A stretch of 64,000 bases of DNA from Pantoea coffeiphila (GTDB lineage: Bacteria > Pseudomonadota > Gammaproteobacteria > Enterobacterales > Enterobacteriaceae), in contig NZ_JAFBFW010000001.1 in assembly GCF_016909495.1 (NCBI RefSeq), positions 496,001 through 560,000 on the forward strand, given 5' to 3'. Position 1 is the stretch's first letter. Each line of letters starts with the position of its first letter. This document shows positions 56,457-64,000 of the stretch, piece by piece. Made by a program: the position numbers and the translations under genes. The notes below the pieces were generated by a model. The model did not search any database and was not told the DNA's origin. It worked only from the letters and a program-made list of their open reading frames with translations.

Positions 56457-57710
56457 GTGAATCGCTCAACCCACGCCGTTACGCTTGAAGAGCCCGTTAA
56501 CCGCATCCCGTCTGATTATTCCAATGCCAGTGCGTATATTAATCGCGGCTCACCGCAGTTTATGCGCGTTACGCTGGCCCTGTTTTCCGCCGGGCTGGCC
56601 ACCTTCGCCTTGCTCTACTGTGTACAACCGATACTGCCGGTGCTGTCGCATGAATTTGGCGTTTGCCCTGCCAGTAGCAGCATTTCGCTCTCCATTTCTA
56701 CCGGTTTCCTCGCGCTGGGCATGCTGTTTACCGGCCCGCTCTCTGATGCGCTGGGTCGTAAATCAGTGATGGTCACGTCGCTGATGCTGGCGGCCATTTT
56801 CTCTCTGCTTTCGTCCACCATGACCAGCTGGCACGGCATTCTGCTGATGCGCGCGCTCACCGGCCTGTCATTAAGCGGTGTTGCAGCGGTAGGGATGACC
56901 TATTTGAGCGAAGAGATGAACCCGGCGGTTGTCGCTTTTTCGATGGGCCTCTACATCAGCGGTAATTCCATCGGCGGCATGAGCGGCCGTCTGTTAAGCG
57001 GTGTGATCACTGATTACAGCAGCTGGCGCGTGGCGGTTGCCATCATCGGCTGTTTTGCGCTGGCTTCCGCCGTTATGTTCTGGAAAATTCTGCCCGACTC
57101 ACGCCATTTTCGCCCGGCGTCGCTAAAACCACGCAGTCTGGCCATTAACTTCCGCCTTCACTGGCGCGACAGCGGTTTGCCGCTGTTATTTGCCGAAGGT
57201 TTTCTGCTGATGGGATCTTTCGTCACGCTGTTTAACTACATTGGCTATCGTCTGTTGGCCCCCCCCTATTCACTTAGCCAGGCGGTTGTTGGTCTGCTAT
57301 CCGTTGTGTATCTCACCGGTTCCTGGAGTTCACCCAAAGCCGGTGCGATGACAGCGAAGTATGGCCGGTCACCGGTCCTGTTAGTTTCAACGCTGGTGAT
57401 GATGAGCGGCCTGCTGATCACATTATTCAGCAGTGTCTGGCTGATCTTGCCCGGCATGATGCTGTTTACCGCCGGATTCTTTGCGGCACACTCCGTTGCC
57501 AGCGGATGGATTGGCATGCGTGCACGCCGTGCCAAAGGCCAGGCCTCATCGCTTTATCTGTTCAGCTACTACCTTGGTTCCAGCGTCGCGGGCACGTTAG
57601 GTGGCGTGTTCTGGCATAGTTTTGGCTGGAGCGGGATCACCGCTTTTATTTCTGCAATGCTGCTGCTGTCGATACTGGTAGGTAGCCGTCTGCACCTTAA
57701 AAAGCTTTGA
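56457..57710 (+). CDS. ynfM: MFS exporter YnfM
   Basis: The 417-residue inner membrane protein has 12 hydrophobic segments and the AraJ-like pattern (AGLATFALLYCVQPILPVL, GMLFTGPLSDALGRKSVMV, YLFSYYLGSSVAGTLGGVFW). It probably exports a small metabolite or drug; E. coli YnfM is linked to arabinose-like effects only loosely. GTG is the start, behind AAGGAAC. Divergent from ynfL. A terminator follows. Confidence 0.9.
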   Translation: MNRSTHAVTLEEPVNRIPSDYSNASAYINRGSPQFMRVTLALFSAGLATFALLYCVQPILPVLSHEFGVCPASSSISLSISTGFLALGMLFTGPLSDALGRKSVMVTSLMLAAIFSLLSSTMTSWHGILLMRALTGLSLSGVAAVGMTYLSEEMNPAVVAFSMGLYISGNSIGGMSGRLLSGVITDYSSWRVAVAIIGCFALASAVMFWKILPDSRHFRPASLKPRSLAINFRLHWRDSGLPLLFAEGFLLMGSFVTLFNYIGYRLLAPPYSLSQAVVGLLSVVYLTGSWSSPKAGAMTAKYGRSPVLLVSTLVMMSGLLITLFSSVWLILPGMMLFTAGFFAAHSVASGWIGMRARRAKGQASSLYLFSYYLGSSVAGTLGGVFWHSFGWSGITAFISAMLLLSILVGSRLHLKKL

Positions 57711-57724
57711 TTTATTCACCCTCT

Positions 57725-57756
57725 CGGGCCAATGCAATCAGCGTGGCCCGTTTTTT
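57725..57756 (+). terminator. Rho-independent terminator of ynfM
   Basis: CGGGCC (57725-57730) with GGCCCG (57745-57750), then TTTTTT. Confidence 0.78.
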
Positions 57757-57881
57757 CCCCGGACATCGCGCGAACAGACTGCTTAACCAATCAACGCTAA
57801 ACGTTATTTACCTTGCCCCTCTCTGCCTGAATAAAACGCACACTGATGTTGAATTGAGCACCAGTAATCATTATCATCATT

Positions 57882-57899
57882 AGTATGTTGTAACTAATG
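57882..57899 (+). promoter_or_regulatory. replication terminator site (Ter) at the tus promoter
   Basis: AGTATGTTGTAACTAATG matches the E. coli Ter consensus AGNATGTTGTAACTAAAG except one of the final two variable bases. It lies 10 bp before tus, as TerB does in E. coli, so Tus binding should also repress its own gene. By analogy with TerB, forks moving in the + direction meet the blocking face. Confidence 0.9.
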
Positions 57900-57908
57900 G
57901 GGAATGGA

Positions 57909-58838
57909 ATGAGCCTTTATCATGCCGTAGATCGGTTGCACCACTGCGTCGCTGAGCTGGAGTCTGAACTCGACCTCCTGCAACAGCACATCCTTTCCCT
58001 GCGGCTGCTGGCGGCCAGGGTATTTGAATTGCCTGCTGTTGAGAAAGGCAAAGAGAGTGACCCGCTTACGCAGATTAGCGTTGAGCAACGCGTGGGCCAG
58101 TCCGCATTACAACTTGCTCTGGCGCATTTTTCACGGCTATTCATGCAGCACCAGTCGGAAAAAATCAGTACCAAATCGGCCGTTCGCCTGCCCGGCGCTA
58201 TCTGCCTGCAGGTCGACAAAGAGCAGTCTCTCCTTTTCCAGCAGCAGGTTGAACGAATAAACACGCTAAAAAAGCAGCTGGAGCAGATCATTACCGTCGA
58301 GTCCGGGCTGCCGAGCGAAGAGCGATTCGAATTCGTTCATACCCACCAGCGCGGATTGATTACCCTCAACGCCTATCGCTCGCTGGTGCTGCTGGATAAT
58401 CCTGATTCGGTGCGATTCGGCTGGGCCAACAAGCATATTATTAAAAACGTCAGCCGCGACGAAATACTGGAGAAACTGCAAAAAAGCCACAATGCCGGCC
58501 GGGCGCAGGCACCGTGGAGCCGCGAGCAGTGGGCGGAAAAAGTGGCACAGGAGATAGAATCGATCAAATCCCTGCCCGATAGCGCGCGCCTGAAGATAAA
58601 ACGGCCGGTCAAGGTGCAGCCGATCGCCAGAGTCTGGAACAGCAGCAGCCAGAAGCAGACCCAGCTGGCCTGCCCTTCGCCTTTAATCGTGCTGTGTAAG
58701 GATACGGCCAGCGTGCCGGTGCTGGGCGAATTGCTTAACTACGACGCGGATAACGTGAATCACCGCCACAAACCGCTGGCGCAGCCGCTGTTTATGCTGA
58801 TCCCACGGCTGCATCTGTATACCGATCGGCTTGCCTGA
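57909..58838 (+). CDS. tus: DNA replication terminus site-binding protein
   Basis: The ~309-residue protein matches Tus: LYHAVDRLHHCVAELESEL at the start, LPGAICLQVDKEQSLLFQQQ, FGWANKHIIKNVSRDEIL (DNA-contact region), SPLIVLCKDTASVPVLGEL at the end. As a monomer on Ter it blocks DnaB in one direction. I chose ATG 57909, the closest to the Ter site with GGGGAATGG upstream; ATG 57897 would lie within it. Located before fumC, as in E. coli. Confidence 0.95.
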   Translation: MSLYHAVDRLHHCVAELESELDLLQQHILSLRLLAARVFELPAVEKGKESDPLTQISVEQRVGQSALQLALAHFSRLFMQHQSEKISTKSAVRLPGAICLQVDKEQSLLFQQQVERINTLKKQLEQIITVESGLPSEERFEFVHTHQRGLITLNAYRSLVLLDNPDSVRFGWANKHIIKNVSRDEILEKLQKSHNAGRAQAPWSREQWAEKVAQEIESIKSLPDSARLKIKRPVKVQPIARVWNSSSQKQTQLACPSPLIVLCKDTASVPVLGELLNYDADNVNHRHKPLAQPLFMLIPRLHLYTDRLA

Positions 58839-58861
58839 TGCCCTTAAGCAGATAGAAGCAC

Positions 58862-58890
58862 AAAAAAAAAGCCAGGCATCAGCCTGGCTT
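58862..58890 (-). terminator. Rho-independent terminator of fumC
   Basis: The 9-bp stem AAGCCAGGC (58869-58877) / GCCTGGCTT (58882-58890), followed on the minus strand by a run of seven T. Confidence 0.85.
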
Positions 58891-58914
58891 AGTCTTCAGG
58901 TAGTACAGGAAGGA

Positions 58915-60312
58915 TCAGACTTTCATACTGCCAACCATCTCTTCCGGACGCACCCAGGCATCGAACTCTTCCTCGGTCAGATAGCCCAGTTTCAGCGCCG
59001 AGCCTTTCAGCGTCAGCCCTTCTTTATGTGCTTTCTTGGCGATTTCAGCCGCTTTATCGTAGCCAATATGAGTATTTAATGCGGTAACCAGCATCAGCGA
59101 CTCATTCAGCAGCTGGGTAATGCGGTCACGGTTCGGCTCGATACCGACCGCGCAGTGGTGATTAAAGCTGTCCATGCCGTCTGCCAGCAGGCGTACCGAC
59201 TGCAGGAAGTTATGGATCACCATTGGGCGGTAAACGTTCAGCTCGAAGTTACCGGACGCGCCGCCGATATTCAGCGCCACATCGTTGCCCATCACCTGGC
59301 AACACAGCATAGTCAGCGCTTCACACTGGGTCGGGTTCACTTTGCCCGGCATGATTGAACTGCCCGGCTCGTTTTCAGGAATAGCGATCTCGCCGATACC
59401 ACAGCGCGGGCCGGAAGAGAGCCAGCGCACGTCGTTAGCAATCTTCATCAGGGAAGCCGCCAGACCCTTCAGCGCACCGTGCGCGTGTACCAGCGCATCA
59501 CAGGTTGCCAGCGATTCAAATTTGTTTGGCGCAGTCACAAACGGCTGTTTAGTTAAATCGGCCAGTTCTTTCGCCACGCGAACCGCGTATTCCGGGTGGG
59601 TATTCAGGCCGGTGCCCACGGCAGTGCCGCCCAGAGCCAGCTCGGCCACATGAGGGATACTCTGTTCGATATGCTTCAGGCTGTGTGCCAGCATGGCAAC
59701 CCAGCCTGAAATTTCCTGGCCCAGCGTCAGCGGCGTGGCATCCTGCAAATGCGTACGACCAATTTTGACGATGTCTTTATAGGCTTCAGCCTTATCATTC
59801 AGCGTCTTTTGCAGCACTTTCAGCTGCGGCAGCAGATGTTCCTGCACCGCCACAACCGCCGCCACATGCATCGCCGTCGGGAAGACGTCGTTAGAGCTTT
59901 GACTCTTATTGACATCATCGTTCGGGTGCACCAGACGAGACATGCCGCGCTCACCGCCAAGAATTTCACTGGCGCGGTTGGCGAGCACTTCGTTCATGTT
60001 CATATTGGTTTGCGTACCGGAACCGGTCTGCCAAATGGCGAGGGGGAATTCAGCCGTGTGCTTGTCGGCGAGCACTTCATCCGCCGCGCTGATGATAGCG
60101 CCAGCACGTTCACCCGGCAGCAGGCCGAGATCGCTGTTTACCTTGGCTGCGGCGCGCTTGGTCAGCGCCAGAGCATAGACCAGCTCGACAGGCATTTTTT
60201 CCGTTGAAATGCGAAAGTGTTCCAGTGAACGTTGGGTCTGCGCGCCCCAAAGTTTATCAGCCGGTACTTCGATAGGTCCCATTGAGTCTTTTTCAATGCG
60301 GTGGGCTGCCAT
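58915..60312 (-). CDS. fumC: class II fumarate hydratase
   Basis: The 465-residue TCA-cycle enzyme interconverts fumarate and malate without a metal cluster. It has [14 protein letters not shown], the catalytic histidine region [16 protein letters not shown], and the signature [17 protein letters not shown] chose ATG 60312, with GGAGAGAGG upstream, matching E. coli FumC; an open extension to 60405 is not conserved. fumA, which lies between fumC and manA in E. coli, is absent here. Confidence 0.96.
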   Translation of the reverse strand: MAAHRIEKDSMGPIEVPADKLWGAQTQRSLEHFRISTEKMPVELVYALALTKRAAAKVNSDLGLLPGERAGAIISAADEVLADKHTAEFPLAIWQTGSGTQTNMNMNEVLANRASEILGGERGMSRLVHPNDDVNKSQSSNDVFPTAMHVAAVVAVQEHLLPQLKVLQKTLNDKAEAYKDIVKIGRTHLQDATPLTLGQEISGWVAMLAHSLKHIEQSIPHVAELALGGTAVGTGLNTHPEYAVRVAKELADLTKQPFVTAPNKFESLATCDALVHAHGALKGLAASLMKIANDVRWLSSGPRCGIGEIAIPENEPGSSIMPGKVNPTQCEALTMLCCQVMGNDVALNIGGASGNFELNVYRPMVIHNFLQSVRLLADGMDSFNHHCAVGIEPNRDRITQLLNESLMLVTALNTHIGYDKAAEIAKKAHKEGLTLKGSALKLGYLTEEEFDAWVRPEEMVGSMKV

Positions 60313-60546
60313 TCCTCTCTCTCCTTTAGCACAAACATATGATTTTAAATGGCCCGTTTTGAGTAACCGGTGGCCAGTAACTGCGGGCCATATATTTACA
60401 TACAACTATTTAACATTATGCGACTCATTCGCGTTTATTGCACTCCGATTGTTTTAAAGAGGATTTTTCGGATTGTCTTCCAGGGTATTCTTTGGGTATT
60501 ACTATCGGCAATTAGCTACCTGAACAGGGTTTAACAGGGAAACATC

Positions 60547-61731
60547 ATGCAAAAATTAATCAATTCGCTGCAAAATTATGCCTGGGGAAGTAAAACGGCG
60601 CTGACGGAGCTGTACGGTATCGAAAACCCATCGCAGCAGCCGATGGCGGAGCTGTGGATGGGTGCCCATCCGAAGAGTTCTTCACAGATTATCGTTGATA
60701 ATGCCCCGCGTTCGCTGCGCGATGTCATCGCCGAGGATAAAACCGGCCTGCTGGGTGAAGCCGTCACCAGGCGTTTTAATGAGCTGCCTTTCCTGTTTAA
60801 GGTGCTGTGCGCCGACCAGCCGCTGTCTATCCAGGTTCACCCAAGCAAATCCGCCGCAGTTGAAGGCTTTGCCCGCGAAAACGCGGCGGGTATCCCGATC
60901 GATGCTGCTAACCGCAACTATAAAGATGACAACCACAAGCCCGAACTGGTTTATGCGCTGACCCCATTCCAGGCGATCAACGGCTTCCGTCCGCTGAAGG
61001 AGATTGCCGCCCTGCTGCTACCCGTATCTGCGGCGCACCCGGCAATTGAGAAATTTATCCACGCACCGGACGCCGCTAATCTGTCCGACCTGTTTGCCAG
61101 CCTGCTGTCGATGGAAGGCGAAGTTAAGGCGCGGGCGCTGGATATTCTGCGTGAGCAATTAAACGCCAACGCGGGCGAACCGTGGCAGACCATCAGCAGC
61201 ATCGCGGAAGTGTATCCCGACGATAGCGGATTGTTTTCCCCGCTGCTGTTGAACGTGATTGAACTGCAGCCGGGCCAGGCGATGTTCCTGTTCGCTGAAA
61301 CGCCGCACGCCTATCTGAACGGCGTAGCGCTGGAGATTATGGCTAACTCCGATAACGTTCTTCGTGCCGGTTTAACGCCGAAATACATCGATATTCCCGA
61401 GCTGCTGGCCAACCTGAAGTTTGTCGAAAAGCCTGCGGATACGCTGCTGACGGTGCCGGTTCAGCAGGGAAATACGCAAACCTTCCCCATTCCGGTAGAA
61501 GATTTTGCTTTCGCCATCCACACCCTTAGCGCAGAACCGCTGAGCGTTGAGCAGCAGAGCGCGGCCATTATTTTCTGCATCGAAGGCGAAGCGGTACTGG
61601 ACAACGGCAAACAGCAGCTGACGCTGAAGCCGGGCGAGTCAGCGTTTATTGCCGCCAGTGAATCGCCGATTACCCTGAGTGGAAGCGGTCGCGTTGCGCG
61701 GGCATTTAACGATCTGGCTAATTGCGGCTGA
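60547..61731 (+). CDS. manA: mannose-6-phosphate isomerase
   Basis: The 394-residue zinc enzyme interconverts mannose-6-P and fructose-6-P. It has LINSLQNYAWGSKTALTELY, QVHPSKSAAVEGF (zinc ligands Q and H), DDNHKPELVYALTPF and a late EIMANSDNVLRAGLTPKYID. GGGAAAC precedes the ATG. It feeds capsule and GDP-sugar synthesis. Terminator downstream. Confidence 0.96.
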   Translation: MQKLINSLQNYAWGSKTALTELYGIENPSQQPMAELWMGAHPKSSSQIIVDNAPRSLRDVIAEDKTGLLGEAVTRRFNELPFLFKVLCADQPLSIQVHPSKSAAVEGFARENAAGIPIDAANRNYKDDNHKPELVYALTPFQAINGFRPLKEIAALLLPVSAAHPAIEKFIHAPDAANLSDLFASLLSMEGEVKARALDILREQLNANAGEPWQTISSIAEVYPDDSGLFSPLLLNVIELQPGQAMFLFAETPHAYLNGVALEIMANSDNVLRAGLTPKYIDIPELLANLKFVEKPADTLLTVPVQQGNTQTFPIPVEDFAFAIHTLSAEPLSVEQQSAAIIFCIEGEAVLDNGKQQLTLKPGESAFIAASESPITLSGSGRVARAFNDLANCG

Positions 61732-61776
61732 CGTATCCAGCCATAATTGCTAATATTATTGAAGTTATTCCACAAA

Positions 61777-61797
61777 AACGCCGTAAGGCGTTTTTTA
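61777..61797 (+). terminator. Rho-independent terminator of manA
   Basis: AACGCC (61777-61782) with GGCGTT (61787-61792), GTAA loop, TTTT tail. Confidence 0.85.
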
Positions 61798-61870
61798 TTC
61801 GCCATTATGTTGCCTGCAGGGTTTGAAGAGGTTAACCGGCGTTCGTGAATCAAAAAAGGACGACTTACAG

Positions 61871-63430
61871 ATGAAAAAAACCAAGATTGCCGTCGGCGTA
61901 GTAGTTGCCCTTGGCGTTATCTGGACCGGGGGTGCCTGGCTTACCGGTAAGCAGCTGGAAAAAAACATGGATCAGCTGGTACAGCAAGCGAACGCGCAGA
62001 TTCGCGATACGGCGCCGGAAAGCCGCCTGCAGCTTAGCTATCAGGATTATCAGCGCGGCCTGTTCAGCAGCACCGTGCGTCTGATCCTTCAGTCCAGTTC
62101 ACAAACCGAAGACAACTCAATTCTGAAACCCGGCCAGAGCATCGTCATGAAGGAGACCATCGATCATGGTCCTTTCCCGCTTGCCCAGCTGAAAAAATTC
62201 AATCTCATACCCAGCATGGCTTCCGTTCACAGCGAGCTGGAAAACACCGATCCGGTGAAGAAGCTGTTTGAAATTGCTAAGGGACAGTCCATTGTTCAGG
62301 TTGAAACCCGCGTTGGCTACAGCGGCAGCACCGATTCCGATGTGCGCCTGCTGCCGGCTGATTACAGCAATGTTCAGACCGGTGAACGTTTTGCCTTTAA
62401 CGGCGGTACGCTGTCGATTTCAGCGGATGACAAAGGTGACGCGGTCAAGTTTGACGGCAATATCGACAGCGTTTCCATTGCCAGTAAAAATGAGCTGGAG
62501 ATGCCGGTACTGTTTACCATTAACGGCCTCAAGCTTGATGCGAACAGCCGCCTCAGCCCGGAAGGACTGCGCATCGGCGATCAGGATCTGACGCTGAAAA
62601 AACTCAGCGCGACCGTGAGTGATAAAGAAGCGCTGACGCTGGAGAACCTTAACGGCAAGTCGACTTTTGATTCGAAGGATAATCACGTTTCCGGCCAGAT
62701 CGATTACACGCTCGACAGCCTGAAGCTTCAGGGCCAGGACTTCGGCCACGGTAAACTGCTGATTAAACTTGCCGACTTCGACGGCAAGGCGATGAAACAG
62801 TTCTCCACTCAGTACAACAACCAGGTGATGGCGCTGACCGGCGATCCGGCCGTCCAGAACAATCCTGAGCTTTATCAGCAGCGCGTCAGCGAGTTGCTGG
62901 CGGCAAACCTTCCGCTGCTGCTGAAAGGCAACCCGTCGGTGAGTATTGCCCCCCTGAGCTGGAGCAATGATAAAGGCGAGAGCAGCTTCAATCTTGCCGT
63001 ACAGTTTAAAGATCCGGCGGCGGCTACGGCGCCAGCCCAGACCGTGGGCCAGCAGGTGGATAACGTGCTGAAGTCGTTCGACGGCAAGCTGCAGATTTCA
63101 ATGGATATGGCGACGGAGATGATGACTCACGTGGCGATGACCGAGGGGTATGATAAGGATCAGGCCGCCAAGCTTGCCGATCAGCAGGTGAAGGGTCTGG
63201 CCGCGATGGGCCAGATGTTTAAGCTGACTACCCAGAAGGATAATAATATTCTCACCACGCTGCAGTACGCTACCGGCCAGGTAACGATGAACGGTGAGAA
63301 GATGCCGCTGGAGCAGTTCCTGTCGCGTTATATGCTGGGCGGCGGTGATGAGATTGCACCGCAGGCGCAGCCGGAAGAGCAGCAACAGGCTGCACCTGAA
63401 GTTCAGCCGCAGGTTGCTCCGCAGAACTGA
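61871..63430 (+). CDS. ydgA: DUF945 family protein YdgA
   Basis: The 519-residue protein has an N-terminal signal anchor (IAVGVVVALGVIWTGGAW) then a long periplasmic DUF945 region of repeated strands (KKTKIAVG, QLSYQDYQRGLFSSTVRL, YTLDSLKLQGQDFG), ending in a glutamine/proline-rich tail (QAQPEEQQQAAPEVQPQVAP). I chose ATG 61871, with AAAGGACGAC upstream; an extension from 61823 overlaps the manA terminator region. Envelope protein of unknown function; follows manA as in E. coli. Confidence 0.92.
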   Translation: MKKTKIAVGVVVALGVIWTGGAWLTGKQLEKNMDQLVQQANAQIRDTAPESRLQLSYQDYQRGLFSSTVRLILQSSSQTEDNSILKPGQSIVMKETIDHGPFPLAQLKKFNLIPSMASVHSELENTDPVKKLFEIAKGQSIVQVETRVGYSGSTDSDVRLLPADYSNVQTGERFAFNGGTLSISADDKGDAVKFDGNIDSVSIASKNELEMPVLFTINGLKLDANSRLSPEGLRIGDQDLTLKKLSATVSDKEALTLENLNGKSTFDSKDNHVSGQIDYTLDSLKLQGQDFGHGKLLIKLADFDGKAMKQFSTQYNNQVMALTGDPAVQNNPELYQQRVSELLAANLPLLLKGNPSVSIAPLSWSNDKGESSFNLAVQFKDPAAATAPAQTVGQQVDNVLKSFDGKLQISMDMATEMMTHVAMTEGYDKDQAAKLADQQVKGLAAMGQMFKLTTQKDNNILTTLQYATGQVTMNGEKMPLEQFLSRYMLGGGDEIAPQAQPEEQQQAAPEVQPQVAPQN

Positions 63431-63458
63431 TTTAGTCGGTGATTCGGTAGAGATCCAG

Positions 63459-63488
63459 AACCGCTATCCTTGTGATGGCGGTTTTTTT
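63459..63488 (+). terminator. Rho-independent terminator of ydgA
   Basis: AACCGC (63459-63464) with GCGGTT (63478-63483), inner ATC/GAT pairing, then a T-run. Confidence 0.75.
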
Positions 63489-63507
63489 ATGTCTGGTGGA
63501 TAGGGTT

Positions 63508-63839
63508 CAGCCTCTGCTACTGCTCCAGGGCGGTCCCACTTCGATAATTCCATCGTTTTTTGCTTTTTAAAGTAAGAAGCGCTGTGAAATGGTGGCGGGG
63601 GTACAGCCTCTGCTGCTGCTCCAGGGGCGGTCCTCGCGCCGTGCGTGGCACGGTGCCCTCGGTTACGCCATTGCGCCGACGGATCGGCCAGGATTGAACA
63701 TCCCTGTTCAAACCCGGCCTGACGCCAGCGTCCCTGCTGTCGTCTCCTGGCTCAACGGCTCCACCTCGGCGCTGCGGATGCCCTTACGCAGCAGCAGAGG
63801 CTGTCCCTTTCCGACAATTTCATCGCTTTTTGGCTTTCA
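63508..63839. repeat. unclassified intergenic repeat element with direct and inverted copies
   Basis: Copy A1 (63508-63536) and A2 (63604-63633), starting CAGCCTCTGCT, are direct repeats with one base change and one insertion. A third, inverted copy of its first 17 bases lies at 63788-63804, pairing with 63603-63619. A second motif, CGATAATTCCATCG followed by T6GC (63542-63565), recurs as CGACAATTTCATCG (63812-63835). No protein gene is credible here. Confidence 0.75.
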
Positions 63840-64000
63840 GGCAACACCAAACTCTGAGAGCAGGCAGGCCGTGCCCCCGAACGGGCAATCCGCAGCGCTG
63901 AACGGAGAAAGGAAGCCAGGATTCGGCCGCATGGACGCGGCCGAAAGACACGGTCGGGCCAGGACGGCCCGTCTGTGGCGGTCCGACAGGCTGACGTACG
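63840..64000. other. gene-free end of window
   Basis: No gene seen. A 9-bp hairpin TTCGGCCGC (63922-63930) with GCGGCCGAA (63937-63945) and GGGCC/GGCCC arms near 63956-63972 suggest the repeat element continues past the window. Confidence 0.5.

Noticed and set aside
63517-63711. 64-codon minus-strand frame in the repeat region
   Set aside because: Lies on repeated noncoding DNA with no start signal.

Overview
This window looks like chromosome from an Enterobacterales species of the Erwinia/Pantoea type. Basis: the right-hand third matches from memory the Escherichia coli terminus block (ydfG, ynfA, ynfB, ynfD, bioD2, mlc, ynfL, ynfM, tus, fumC, manA, ydgA), while the left two thirds is an accessory mix of inositol/sugar catabolism, iron uptake and single metabolic genes. 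A near-consensus Ter site directly upstream of tus places the window in the replication fork trap. The species is an inference; no rRNA, tRNA, phage, IS element or CRISPR array was seen.

Layout. 1-12.9 kb: end of an inositol operon (iolD, iolE), a small unknown gene, an MBL-fold hydrolase with a GlxA/FtrA-type regulator, then a three-gene sugar operon (NupG-like permease, TIM-barrel isomerase/epimerase, Gfo/Idh oxidoreductase) behind two LacI-type operators, a GntR/FCD regulator with an OxlT-like transporter, and a LacI regulator with ydcF. 13-18 kb: a flavin reductase gene broken by an amber codon, a second type I methionine aminopeptidase, a cupin, two lipoproteins, a SelW-like protein, a hexanucleotide repeat and a Sel1-repeat protein. 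18-33.9 kb: a Fur-controlled haem/haemoglobin-type receptor, GNAT, LysR plus flavin monooxygenase, a bestrophin, two Gfo/Idh dehydrogenases and a LacI-family regulator that share an operator, a lipoprotein, an MFS exporter, fabV and dsdA. 34-49 kb: a glutamate dehydrogenase, a LacI gene cut short by an amber codon beside an orphan isomerase, catC-like and yeaL genes, an AraC-regulated siderophore-type cassette (receptor, methyltransferase, RhtX/FptX-like MFS), an Asp/Glu racemase-like gene, dcp and guaD. 49.5-63.4 kb: the conserved terminus block. 63.5-64 kb: gene-free DNA with direct and inverted repeats.

The candidates I rate highest as little-described systems are the receptor-methyltransferase-MFS cassette at 39.5-44.8 kb, the permease/isomerase/dehydrogenase operon at 5.1-8.7 kb with helically phased twin operators, and the regulon implied by a shared 16-bp palindrome at 25.2 and 28.2 kb. 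Functions were assigned by reading protein motifs and recalling families; no database search was run.
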